A DNA stretch of 64,000 bases, taken from assembly GCA_030431635.1 (NCBI GenBank), contig JAUIIL010000002.1:62001-126000 (forward strand). Direction: 5' to 3'. Of this stretch, positions 50,018-59,600 are shown piece by piece; within the stretch, counting starts at the first letter, position 1, and every line of letters begins with the position of its first letter. The DNA comes from Bacteriovoracia bacterium (lineage in GTDB: Bacteria; Bdellovibrionota; Bacteriovoracia; Bacteriovoracales; Bacteriovoracaceae). Made by a program: the position numbers and the translations under genes. Below the pieces are notes generated by a model, which saw only the letters and a list, made by a program, of their open reading frames with translations, was not told the origin of the DNA and did not search any database.

Positions 50018-50341
50018 TTATTTAATTAACGGTTTATTAACAGGTTCAATTTTGCAAGGACCGACGGTGAAGTTGACTATCTTGGAGCATTTGGCTTCGC
50101 ATGCGTTGCTGTAGGTAATACCGTTAACTCCGCAAACCGGTTTGTATTCTTTGGTGCAAACACAGTAATCATTTTCTCGAGAACATTTTCCTGAGTGAGA
50201 AATTTTTACAGATTGGCACTGAGCTTGGCATGAGTTCGAGTAAGTTTTACCGTCTTCTCCGCAAACAGGTTTATATTCTTCAGTACAAATACAGGCAAAT
50301 GAGGAAAAAGAAAGGCATAAGAGCAAAAATAAGAATTTCAT
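50018..50341 (-). CDS. Secreted protein with two Kazal-type inhibitor domains
   Basis: 107 residues. A signal peptide (MKFLFLLLCLSFSSFAC) is followed by two Kazal modules: first CICTEEYKPVCGEDGKTYSN-SCQAQCQ...GKC, second CVCTKEYKPVCGVNGITYSN-ACEAKCS...GPC. Each has the six-cysteine pattern and the PVCG-x-x-G-x-TYSN core, ending in a short Pro-Asn tail. Kazal domains inhibit serine proteases (subtilisin- or trypsin-like). Bacterial examples are often protective against a predator's or host's proteases. It stands alone on the minus strand. Confidence 0.92.
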   Translation of the reverse strand: MKFLFLLLCLSFSSFACICTEEYKPVCGEDGKTYSNSCQAQCQSVKISHSGKCSRENDYCVCTKEYKPVCGVNGITYSNACEAKCSKIVNFTVGPCKIEPVNKPLIK

Positions 50342-50448
50342 TTTTTCATCATGAAGGAGAACGGTTGTTTTTACAACTTTTATCTTGGTAAATTATTCAA
50401 AACAACTTTTCATTCCTATTTCTTGGCAGTACAAGACTCCACTCGCGA

Positions 50449-50640
50449 ATGTTTAGCTTTGAAAACACTCAAGTGGGGGATAAACTTGTCTTCCGGCCAC
50501 GAGTCACCTTGCATTTTGTTCAATTAGAGGTGTCAAAAAAAACGGAATCGTTTTTTTTAGTTTGGCCGAATCAAAGGCTTTGTTTCAGAGAGAATTTTCC
50601 TGCTAAGCGTTCGTTGAGTATCCCTACTCCCTACTTATAA
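50449..50640 (+). CDS. Possible small protein of unknown function
   Basis: 63 residues, ATG-initiated, in an otherwise empty gap of about 290 bp between the Kazal gene and glyA. The sequence has basic and aromatic character ([36 protein letters not shown]) with no signal peptide, motif or family I recognise. No strong ribosome binding site is visible. The last 10 bp overlap the end of the convergent glyA gene. Codon usage does not stand out. It may equally be a chance frame. Confidence 0.35.
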   Translation: MFSFENTQVGDKLVFRPRVTLHFVQLEVSKKTESFFLVWPNQRLCFRENFPAKRSLSIPTPYL

Positions 50641-51887
50641 ACAGGAAAATGTTCGCAAAGACTTAACACTTCTTTTTTCACGTTTTCCAAAAGTGAAGCG
50701 TTCTGCGAATTTTTAAGAGTTTTAGCAATAAGAGTTGCTACTTGTTGTGCTTGTTCTTCTTGAAAACCTCTTGTTGTCATTGCAGGAGTTCCTACCCTAA
50801 TCCCTGATGTCACAAATGGAGAGCGCTTATCTCCTGGGATCATATTTTTGTTTGTTGTAATGCCTACTTCTTCGAGAATTCTTTCGGCGTCCTTACCTGA
50901 CATATTAACTGAATCCGTTTTAAAAAGAATAAGGTGGTTATCTGTTCCACCACTAACCACATCAATTCCTTCATTAATAAGGGTTTCAGCTAAAGTTTGT
51001 GCATTTTTTATGACTTGTTTTTGATATGTTTTAAACTCTGGTTCAAGGGCTTCTTTGAAGGCGACAGCTTTCGCTGCAATAACATGCTCTAGTGGTCCCC
51101 CTTGGGCCCCTGGAAAAATAGAAGAGTTAAATTTCTTTTCCCATTCTTCTGAGTTTTTAGCAAGAATGATTCCTCCCCTTGGTCCTCTAAGAGTTTTATG
51201 AGTTGTTGAAGTCACAACGTCCGCATGTTCGATAGGTGAAGGATGAAGTCCCGCTGCAACTAAGCCAGCAATATGGGCCATATCTACCATGAGGTATGCT
51301 CCCACTTCTTTGGCAATATCAGCAAAAGCTTTAAAGTCAATAATTCTAGGATAGGCCGAGGCACCTGCAATAATCATTTTAGGTCTCTCTTTCTTGGCCA
51401 AGTCTCTCACTTGATCGTAATCAATGAGTTCTGTTTCAGTATTAAGTCCATAATGAATGGGAGTGAAAAGTTTTCCAGAAAAGTTCACTGGAGATCCGTG
51501 GGTTAAATGACCTCCTTGACTTAAGTCCATGCCGAGGAATTTATCTCCTGGTTGTAACAGCGTGAGAAAGACAGCGATATTGGCACTTGAACCTGAGTGA
51601 GGCTGAACGTTAGTGTATGAGCAGTTAAAAAGTTTTTTAAGTCTTTCAATGGCCAAAGTTTCAACTTCATCAACATGAAGACACCCTCCATAATATCGTT
51701 TACCAGGGTATCCTTCGGCATATTTATTAGTCAGGCATGAACCTTGAGCTTGCATAACTGCTTGAGAGCAATAATTCTCAGAGGCAATCATTTCAATTCC
51801 GAACTCCTGTCTTTGTTCTTCCTTTTGAATAAGGTCAAATATTTCTTTATCCATTAGTTCAATAGATTTTGAGTTGGGGTGTAGCAT
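50631..51887 (-). CDS. glyA: Serine hydroxymethyltransferase
   Basis: 418 residues, normal length. Fold-I PLP enzyme with the Schiff-base lysine in [16 protein letters not shown], plus [36 protein letters not shown] and [12 protein letters not shown]-like [12 protein letters not shown]. It interconverts serine and glycine, supplying one-carbon units. The gene is the last of the leftward fab operon, 14 bp after fabF. Gene orders fabF-glyA are common in this bacterial group. Confidence 0.98.
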   Translation of the reverse strand: MLHPNSKSIELMDKEIFDLIQKEEQRQEFGIEMIASENYCSQAVMQAQGSCLTNKYAEGYPGKRYYGGCLHVDEVETLAIERLKKLFNCSYTNVQPHSGSSANIAVFLTLLQPGDKFLGMDLSQGGHLTHGSPVNFSGKLFTPIHYGLNTETELIDYDQVRDLAKKERPKMIIAGASAYPRIIDFKAFADIAKEVGAYLMVDMAHIAGLVAAGLHPSPIEHADVVTSTTHKTLRGPRGGIILAKNSEEWEKKFNSSIFPGAQGGPLEHVIAAKAVAFKEALEPEFKTYQKQVIKNAQTLAETLINEGIDVVSGGTDNHLILFKTDSVNMSGKDAERILEEVGITTNKNMIPGDKRSPFVTSGIRVGTPAMTTRGFQEEQAQQVATLIAKTLKNSQNASLLENVKKEVLSLCEHFPVYK

Positions 51888-51901
51888 GGTTTCTCCTGAA
51901 A

Positions 51902-53143
51902 TTATATTTTTTTAAGTAGTGTACAACTATTTGTTCCACCAAAACCGAAAGAGTTATTAAGAGCAAATTGAATATTTTTTTCTGTTTTCTGGTTGGCGCT
52001 ATAATTTAGATCACACTCTTCGCTTGGGTTGTGTAAATTAATAGTAGGGGGAATCATTCCTGTTTCAATGGCCTTGGCACAAAAAATAGTTTCAATTCCT
52101 CCGGCAGCTCCAAGTAAATGACCTGTCATTGATTTAGTAGAACTGACGACCAGATCGTAAGCATGCTTTCCAAAGACCTCTTTTATAGCTTTAGTCTCAA
52201 TCACATCACCGATAGGAGTAGAAGTTCCATGAGCATTAATATAATCAATTTGATCAGGTGAAACTTGGGCCAGTTGAAGACATTGAGTCATTGCATCTAT
52301 AGCTCCCTGGCCTTCAGGATGAGGAGCAGTTATATGGTTAGCATCAGAGCTTGCTCCACAACTGATAATCTCTGCAATAATAGGAGCTCCTCTTTTTTTA
52401 GCTTTTTCATAATCCTCAAGAATGAGAATTCCGGCTCCTTCACCCATAACAAAGCCGTCTCTATCTTTATCAAATGGTCTTGAAGCTTCAGTAGGAGAGT
52501 CATTTCTTTTGGATAAAGCCTTCATATTGGAGAAGCCTGCAATTGTCAGATTAGAGATAACACTCTCTGTACCACCAGTAATCATTGCTTCCTGACGGCC
52601 AAGAATAATTTCTTGATAGGCTGCTTGTATGGCATGAGCACTTGAAGCACAGGCACTAGATAATGTGTAGTTAATTCCTCTAATTCCTAATTGAATACTT
52701 AAAAGTCCAGTTGCCATATTAGGAATAACAGAGGGGATAAAAAAAGGAGAAACCCTTCGAGGTCCTTTTTCTAAAAAAGTTTTATGAGTATCTTCAATTC
52801 GTGGAAATCCACCCATGCCTGTCCCTAGAATAAGTCCCACATTTTTTGGGTCATAGTACTCTAAGCTGATACCAGAACTTTTCCAGGCTTCGTTGGCCGC
52901 ATGTAGGGCCAAGTGAATAAAGCGATCGTAGCGATCATGCTCTTTCAGCGGAAGAATATCTTCGGAGAGTTTAAAGTTTTTAATCTCTCCTGCGATTGAA
53001 ACAGCGAGGTCGGAAGTCTCTATTTGTTCAATCGTTGAAATAGCACTTTTTCCTACCGTGAGGTTTTTCCATATTTCATCAAGGGTATAACCATTTCCAC
53101 AAATAGCACCCATACCTGTAATGACGACTCGTTTAGAAGTCAC
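51902..53143 (-). CDS. fabF: 3-oxoacyl-ACP synthase II
   Basis: 413 residues. Condensing enzyme of type II fatty-acid synthesis; nucleophile Cys in [12 protein letters not shown], the two catalytic His in NAHGTSTP and [11 protein letters not shown], and FGFGGTN near the end. The start [18 protein letters not shown] is standard. It is placed right after acpP (37 bp) and before glyA (14 bp), in line with the classic fab operon order. Confidence 0.98.
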   Translation of the reverse strand: MTSKRVVITGMGAICGNGYTLDEIWKNLTVGKSAISTIEQIETSDLAVSIAGEIKNFKLSEDILPLKEHDRYDRFIHLALHAANEAWKSSGISLEYYDPKNVGLILGTGMGGFPRIEDTHKTFLEKGPRRVSPFFIPSVIPNMATGLLSIQLGIRGINYTLSSACASSAHAIQAAYQEIILGRQEAMITGGTESVISNLTIAGFSNMKALSKRNDSPTEASRPFDKDRDGFVMGEGAGILILEDYEKAKKRGAPIIAEIISCGASSDANHITAPHPEGQGAIDAMTQCLQLAQVSPDQIDYINAHGTSTPIGDVIETKAIKEVFGKHAYDLVVSSTKSMTGHLLGAAGGIETIFCAKAIETGMIPPTINLHNPSEECDLNYSANQKTEKNIQFALNNSFGFGGTNSCTLLKKI

Positions 53144-53180
53144 ATTATCTCCTCAAGTAAAAAGAGCGATTTCAAATAAT

Positions 53181-53411
53181 TTATTGTTTTGTTTCAAGAT
53201 AACTAATGACGTCTTGAATGCTTTTTAAGTTTTCAGTTTCATCCTCAGGAATTTCAACTCCAAACTCATCTTCCATTTTCATCATCAGCTCTACCATATC
53301 AAGTGAGTCGAGATTAAGATCATCAACAAAGGTTGTATTGGCTTTAATGTTTGCCGTATCAATTTTTGTCGCTTCACTTACAAGTTTAATCACTTTGTCT
53401 TGCAATTCCAT
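53181..53411 (-). CDS. acpP: Acyl carrier protein
   Basis: 76 residues. The phosphopantetheine-attachment serine is in DLNLDSLDMVELMMKMEDEFG, acidic helices are typical, and the N-terminus MELQDKVIKLVSEATKID fits. ACP carries acyl chains to FabH, FabG, FabF and also supplies octanoyl chains to LipB. It is 17 bp downstream of fabG. Confidence 0.98.
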   Translation of the reverse strand: MELQDKVIKLVSEATKIDTANIKANTTFVDDLNLDSLDMVELMMKMEDEFGVEIPEDETENLKSIQDVISYLETKQ

Positions 53412-53428
53412 TATTCCTCCATATGGTA

Positions 53429-54187
53429 TTAAATATACATTCCACCATCTATTTTAAATGTTTCACCCGTTATATAAGATGAACTATTACTCAATAAAAA
53501 AGAAACCAAGTCAGAAACTTCTTCGACTGAGCCAAATCTTTTCATTGGTATATGAGCAAGATACTCCTGTTGGGTTTTTTCTGGCAAGTTTTCAGTCATT
53601 TCAGTTGAGATAAAACCTGGGCACACCGCGTTGCAGCGAATGTTTCGAGAAGCCAGCTCTTTTGCTACTGATTTCGTATAACCGATTAATCCAGCTTTTG
53701 AGGCGCTGTAAGCTCCCTGAGCAATATTTCCCATCATACCTACGATAGAACTCATATTTACAATAGAGACGTTCTGGGCCTTAAGAAAATATCTCGCGAG
53801 GACAGTTGTTATCATGATGGCACTTGTTAAATTGGTTTCAAGTATTTGATCTAAATCTTCTTTTTTTTGTCTCAGGATAAGAGTGTCTTTGGAAATCCCA
53901 GCGTTATTAACAAGTCCTTCGATCGGTCCATTTTCTTTAACAAATTCAGTTAGGGCTTCAGTCATTTTTTCTGTATCGTTAACATCAAAAAACAAAGCAC
54001 TGGCTTGAGCGCCATGGGACTTAATCGTTTCAATCAGTTCTTGAACAAGGGGTCCCTCTTTACGATAATTAAAAATGATATGAGCTTTTTGTCTGGCCAG
54101 ACTTATGGCCAGAGCTTTTCCAATTCCCCTTGTTGCTCCTGTCACAAGAATTTTTTTATTTTCTAAATCAGGATATATAGCACTCAT
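53429..54187 (-). CDS. fabG: 3-oxoacyl-ACP reductase
   Basis: 252 residues, SDR family. Cofactor site TGATRGIGKALA, the NNAG motif (LVNNAGIS), catalytic Ser in SIVNMSSIVGMMGN and YSASKAGLIGYTKS with Tyr and Lys, and the C-terminal block SSYITGETFKIDGGM. The enzyme reduces beta-ketoacyl-ACP with NADPH. 3 bp separate it from fabD, and it precedes acpP, as expected. Confidence 0.97.
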   Translation of the reverse strand: MSAIYPDLENKKILVTGATRGIGKALAISLARQKAHIIFNYRKEGPLVQELIETIKSHGAQASALFFDVNDTEKMTEALTEFVKENGPIEGLVNNAGISKDTLILRQKKEDLDQILETNLTSAIMITTVLARYFLKAQNVSIVNMSSIVGMMGNIAQGAYSASKAGLIGYTKSVAKELASRNIRCNAVCPGFISTEMTENLPEKTQQEYLAHIPMKRFGSVEEVSDLVSFLLSNSSSYITGETFKIDGGMYI

Positions 54188-54190
54188 TAT

Positions 54191-55132
54191 TTATTCCTTT
54201 AAAAAATCTGTAACCAGAGCTCTCGAGTTTTCCTGATCCATATGGAAAACTTTGAAATTTTTATTAATTTTTTTTACGAGTCCACTTAAAATTTTTCCTG
54301 GACCAACTTCGATAAATTTAGTCTCTTCTGGAAGAGAGGCTATAGATTGACTCCATAGAACGCTACCACAAACTTGATTAATAAGATTGTTTTTAATTGT
54401 TTCTGGAGTTGATTCAATCCCATATTCAGTAGCATCAATGTTGGCGATATAGGGAATAGTTAAATGAGCAAACTCAATAGTATTTAGGTGGATTGAGAGT
54501 TTTTCTTCGGCCCTTTTCATTAATGTACTGTGAAAAGGAGCTGAAACATTAAGTTCAATAGCTCTAACTCTTCCATCGAAATGATCTTCTAACCAGGCAA
54601 GTGCTTTTTCGCAAGCTTTTGCATGTCCAGAAATAACAGTTTGTTCAGGTTCGTTAAAGTTAGCAGGCATCACTATATATTCATCATCAGAAGCTTTTTC
54701 ACAGGCTTGCTTAATGAGGTCTTGGGGAACCTTGAGAAGAGCATACATTTTACCTAAGCCCTTAGGTACTGCTTCTTGCATGTATTTTCCCCTGAGGTGG
54801 ACAGCTCTAATAGCATCTTCGAATTTAAGAGAACCAGCTGCAACTAGTGCGCTATATTCTCCAACTGAGTGTCCAAGAACTCTTTGGATAGAAATGTTTT
54901 CACTATCAAGTATAGGCTTTAGTTTTCTAAAAAGGGCCACAGAATGAGTGACAATAGCTGGTTGCGCATTTTTTGTTAGAGTTAATTCTTCATTAGGACC
55001 GCTAACACATATTTCTTTGAGATTATAACCCAAGACTTTATTAGCTATTTCATACTCATCTCTTGAACTCTCTCCCATTCCTACATATTGAGAGCCTTGT
55101 CCTGGAAAAAGAAGAGTCACATGATTTTTCAT
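54191..55132 (-). CDS. fabD: Malonyl-CoA-ACP transacylase
   Basis: 313 residues. The nucleophile elbow GHSVGEYSALVAAG carries the catalytic Ser, with GQGSQYVGMG at the N-terminus and NVSAPFHSTLM with the active His. It loads malonyl units onto ACP. The order fabH-fabD-fabG-acpP-fabF is intact, with 12 bp from fabH. Confidence 0.97.
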   Translation of the reverse strand: MKNHVTLLFPGQGSQYVGMGESSRDEYEIANKVLGYNLKEICVSGPNEELTLTKNAQPAIVTHSVALFRKLKPILDSENISIQRVLGHSVGEYSALVAAGSLKFEDAIRAVHLRGKYMQEAVPKGLGKMYALLKVPQDLIKQACEKASDDEYIVMPANFNEPEQTVISGHAKACEKALAWLEDHFDGRVRAIELNVSAPFHSTLMKRAEEKLSIHLNTIEFAHLTIPYIANIDATEYGIESTPETIKNNLINQVCGSVLWSQSIASLPEETKFIEVGPGKILSGLVKKINKNFKVFHMDQENSRALVTDFLKE

Positions 55133-55144
55133 TATTACTAATCC

Positions 55145-56143
55145 TTAATAGCGAATGAGAATTCCTGCAGAGGTTAATCCAGCTCCGAAAGCTGTCATGA
55201 GTATAGTATCGCCTCTTTTGATTTTTCCTTCGGCAATTCCTTCATTAAGAGTCACTGGAATTGAAGCTGAAGAAGTGTTGGCGTATTTTTGAACGTTAAC
55301 AATAACTTTTTCTTGAGGGCACTTAACCATTTGCCCTACGGCTTCAATAATTCTCAAGTTAGCTTGATGAGGGATAAACCAGCTAAGTTCATCCATACTA
55401 ATACCTGCATTGTCTAAAAGCTCGAGAGAGTGCTTGGCCATTGTTTTGACTGCATTCTTAAAAACAACCTGGCCATTCATGACAACTTTTTTATCCTCAA
55501 AATTCTCAAGCATTTCATGAGTGACTTCATTGGCCCCAGCACTGTTGGGCATGGCCAGTGAATCTAGCTTAGATGAGTCTGAGCCTAGTACACTTCCAAG
55601 AACAGCACTGCTCTCACCTTCAGATGAACGGCTTAAAACAGTGGCCCCTGCTGCATCTCCAAAAAGAACAGAAGTACTTCTATCTTTAAAAGCATTAAAA
55701 TTAGAAGTTTTTTCAGCACCTATAAGAAGAATATTTTTATATAGGCCTGATTTAATCAATGAGTCAGCTAAGACAAATCCGTATAGGTAGCCAGAACAAG
55801 CAGCGTTGATATCAAGTGCTGGACACTTATTTGTTATTCCTAGTTTCTCTTGTAAGTTAGAAGCACTGTTGGGAAAGTAGTAATCAGGGAGAGTGACTTG
55901 ATAAAGAATGAAGTCAATATCATCAGGTTGAAGATTGGCTTCTTTTAAGGCCATTTTGGCAGCATGGGTTGCCATATCAACGTTTAACTCATCTTTTTCT
56001 GCAAATCTTCTCTCTTTTATTCCTGTTCTCTCAGTTATCCACTGATCGTTTGTATCCATAATTTTAGCGAAGTCATCATTAGTCATCACTTTTGAAGGGT
56101 GGTACTTTCCTGTTCCTAATATCTTGGTTTGATATTTAGACAT
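55145..56143 (-). CDS. fabH: 3-oxoacyl-ACP synthase III
   Basis: 332 residues. Initiation condensing enzyme: the catalytic Cys lies in DINAACSGYLYGF, His in WFIPHQANLRII and Asn in KYANTSSASIP, with the N-terminal WITERTGIKERRFA. It makes acetoacetyl-ACP from acetyl-CoA. It is first in the fab set, downstream of a terminator hairpin behind rpmF, so it may have its own promoter. plsX, often next to fabH, is absent. Confidence 0.97.
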   Translation of the reverse strand: MSKYQTKILGTGKYHPSKVMTNDDFAKIMDTNDQWITERTGIKERRFAEKDELNVDMATHAAKMALKEANLQPDDIDFILYQVTLPDYYFPNSASNLQEKLGITNKCPALDINAACSGYLYGFVLADSLIKSGLYKNILLIGAEKTSNFNAFKDRSTSVLFGDAAGATVLSRSSEGESSAVLGSVLGSDSSKLDSLAMPNSAGANEVTHEMLENFEDKKVVMNGQVVFKNAVKTMAKHSLELLDNAGISMDELSWFIPHQANLRIIEAVGQMVKCPQEKVIVNVQKYANTSSASIPVTLNEGIAEGKIKRGDTILMTAFGAGLTSAGILIRY

Positions 56144-56165
56144 AGTATGCTTCCTTTTGTTGCTT

Positions 56166-56195
56166 AAAAAAAAAGCTCCCCAGTAGGAGAGCTTT
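56166..56195 (-). terminator. Intrinsic terminator between rpmF and fabH
   Basis: Read leftward, AAAGCTC-T-CC, TACT loop and GG-GGAGCTTT form a stem followed by a run of at least seven T. It lies between rpmF (stop at 56252) and fabH (start at 56143), so most rpmF transcription should end before the fab genes. Confidence 0.75.
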
Positions 56196-56251
56196 ATCAG
56201 TTAATTTTGAACTATTTTATTAATTAAAATCGAAAAAGAAAACCTTAAGAT

Positions 56252-56464
56252 TTATGATTCAGATTCTTCAGTTTCTTCAACTTCTTTAATCTCAATAACT
56301 TCTCTTCCTTTATACGTTCCACAGCTTGGACACGCTTTGTGCGGAAGCGTCATATCACCACAATTAGGACAATTCATAGGGTGTTTTCTGTAAAGTTTAT
56401 GATGTTGTCCAGCTCTTCTTAGCCCTTTACGAGATACTGAAGTCTTTTTCTTAGGTACTGCCAT
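56252..56464 (-). CDS. rpmF: 50S ribosomal protein L32
   Basis: 70 residues from ATG 56464; a longer reading to 56506 gives 14 extra unrelated residues. Typical L32 start MAVPKKKTSVSRKGLRRAGQ, and a zinc-ribbon pair NCPNCGDM and KACPSCG with CxxC motifs. The C-terminus is acidic (IEIKEVEETEESES), longer than usual. rpmF normally follows DUF177 and precedes plsX/fabH; here fabH does follow, but DUF177 is 5.4 kb away. Confidence 0.96.
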   Translation of the reverse strand: MAVPKKKTSVSRKGLRRAGQHHKLYRKHPMNCPNCGDMTLPHKACPSCGTYKGREVIEIKEVEETEESES

Positions 56465-56692
56465 AATTTGCTCCAAATAGAATACGGAGCGATATAGATA
56501 ACTCACTAAAAATGCTTTGCCAACATGTTTTTTACCAAACTAATGAAGTGAGTTATAAGGGGGGGAACGTAAGGTTTTTCTTACAATGTAGTTTCAGTAG
56601 GTTATCTTTTCCTATAGTTAGCTTTTTTAAACCTCTTTTGAGTATTTCCGATAAGTTAGTTGGCATTAAGGATAATGGCATCATTCGAATGA

Positions 56693-59600
56693 ATGGAGAG
56701 AACATTGAGGTTGATACTCACTTTTTTTATTCTTATTTTTCTCAACAGCTGTGGGGTTAAGGAATCTGTAGAAGAGGGCAAAAAAAGAAGTTCTCAGGCT
56801 TCAACTCCACAAGTTTTTTCTGTCACTGGATTAAGTAACAGCTCTATACCAGTACAAACTAAAATCTGGAGTTGGGGGTGCTATAACCCCAAGGGAAATC
56901 CTTGTGAGTATCGTTACGCAATCAATACAAACCCAAGTTTTGTTTTTTTAAGCGAATCTTTTAGTCCTGCTCCAACAACTGATGCTCTTTCTGCTATTGA
57001 TGGAACTTATTATTTACATATACAAGCCAGAGATAGTGTGACTCTTGAGGAAACTGAAAATCCATTAACAGTGCAGGCGATTTTAGATAACACTGCTCCT
57101 ACTATACCAGCTGGAGGAAGTGTTTTATCAAATTATACATCTAACCCAGCTTTCTCTTCTCTTTTTTCATGGAGTGCATCGAGTGACACTAATGGAGTGG
57201 ATCATTATGAGGTTTCATTAGGAACAACAGTTGGAGCAACTGATATTGTATCGTGGACAAATATTAGCTCGGTAACGACATACCGATTTTCAGGGCTCTC
57301 TCTTTCTGATGGAGTTCAATACTACCCTTCGGTGAGAGCTCATGATCAGGCCGGCAATATTTCAAATGTCCACTCAAATTTTGGAAGTTTTTGCTCTGAT
57401 ACAACAGCTCCAACTGCTCCAAGTGGTTTAAATTTAGCGGGAACGGCCTATTTGGTAAATTCTCCAACTCTTTCTTGGTCTGCGGTTATTGATAGTTGTT
57501 CGGGAGTCGCTTTTTATGAGGTGGCCCTAGGGACAACTTCTGGAGGAAGTGATGTTGTTAATTGGACAAATGTGGGAACAAATCTTAACTACCAATTTAC
57601 AACTCTCTCACCAGAGCTTGAAATTGGACAGAATTATTATATGAGCGTTAGAGCAACGGATGCTGCCGGACTTGTTGGACCTGCGGCTTCTAGTTCTGTT
57701 TTTCAAATTCCTAGCACTCTTAATGTGACAGGCATCGCGACAGATTTAACTCCAACGAAGTCTAAAATTTGGGTTTGGGGCTGTGATAGTGCTCCTTGTA
57801 ATTATCGTTATGTTGTTAATCAAAACACAACTCATGATTTTAATGGTGAGTCTTTTGGTTTAGTAGCAACGGACTCTATTTTATCAGGAAATGGAAATTA
57901 TTATTTACACGTTCAAGCAAAGACTTTAACAAACTCAGCTGTCTCTCCTGTTTTAAGTGTTTCTGTCATTATAGATAATACTGCTCCAACAACACCTTCA
58001 TCTCTTTCTTTATCTCAAGCTTTTACTACGAGTGCTTCTCAAGCCCCAACAATAACTTGGGGGGCATCAAATGATTTAAACGGGGTTGTTGATTACGAGG
58101 TAGGACTAGGAACTTTGGTGGGAGGAGTTAATATCCTCCCTTTCACAAGTGATGGTAACGATTTGTCATCAACGATAAGTGGGTTAAGTTTAGTTGAAGG
58201 ATTAAGTTATTACGCAACAGTTAGGGCCTTAGATGAAGCAGGAAATATTTCAGCCACGGCCAGTACGACTTCTTTTTGTTATGACAATACAGCTCCTTCG
58301 TCTGTGACAAGTATCAGTAATGGTAGTGATAGCTTATTAAGTAGAACTCCGACTCATACTTGGGTAGCGGCGACAGATTCATGCTCAGGGATTAACTTTT
58401 ATGAACTTGCAGTAGGAAGTAGCGCAGGTGCCACTGATATTGCTTCTTGGACAAACATTGGAAACGTTACTTCCTACCAATTAACTGGTTTAAGTTTATC
58501 CCCCAACACAAATTATTATACTTCCATTAGGGCCACAGACTTAGCTGGTTTTGTTTCAACAGTTGCTACTTCAGCAGCATGGCAAGTCGATAATCCTTAT
58601 ATCACAAATATAAGTCCACCCAGCGATGGAACGTATTCCCAAAATGGAAATCTTGATTTTGTTGTGACTTTTTCAAAAAATGTTGTGGTTACAAATAGTC
58701 CGAGAATTGCCATCACTCTAGATTCAGGACTAGTATACGCTGATTATCTATCTGGTAGTGGAACCAATAGTATTACTTTTCGCTATACTGTTTCAAGTGG
58801 GCATTCAGATAGCAATGGGATTGTCCTGTCTTCATCTATTGATTTAAATTCAACTGGTAGTATTGTTGATTCTCTAAGTTCTAGCGAAGCTATTTTATCC
58901 TTTACTCCTCCAAGTACTACCGGCATTTTAGTTGATGGAGTAGGGCCAACAATCACTGGTATATCTCCTCCATCAAATAGTACTTATGGAGCTTCTGAAA
59001 ACCTTGATTTTACAGTGAACTTCACTGAAGCAGTAACTGTTGTCAATAATCCTAGAGTTATCATTTCTCTTAATTCTGGAACCGTTTATGCTGATTACCT
59101 TTCTGGTTCTGGTAGTAGCTCTCTTATTTTCCGCTACACTGTCAATACTAATGATGAAGATAACGACGGACTTACTTTAACCTCTCCTCTTGATCTTAAT
59201 AGCTCTGGGACAATTAAAGATTCTTCAGGCAACAATGCTGACTTAACCTTTACTCCACCAACGACATCTGGGGTCCTCGTCGATGCCCTGGCCCCGACTA
59301 TCCTTAGTATAACAGCGCCATCTGATGGAACATATACCTCAGGTCAAAATCTCGATTTTGTTGTCAATTTCTCAGAAAGTATAACTGTTACTAATACTCC
59401 AAGACTGCAAGTTGAACTTGATAGTGGAACGGTTTATGCCAATTATTTATCTGGTAACGGAACTAGTTCGCTCACTTTTCGTTACACTATTCAATTAGGA
59501 GATAGTGATGTGAATGGAATTTCCCTTGCTTCTCCTATTGACTTAAATACAACCGGTGTTCTTGCCGACTCAGCTACTAATAGTGCGGATTTAACTTTTT

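Noticed and set aside
49961-50029. Rightward 22-codon frame with a hydrophobic sequence (MLVLTKIAVFIFAVISYQFL) next to the Kazal gene
   Set aside because: No good ribosome binding site, overlap with the Kazal stop codon, and AT-rich DNA easily gives short hydrophobic frames. Not listed as a gene, but conservation could rescue it.
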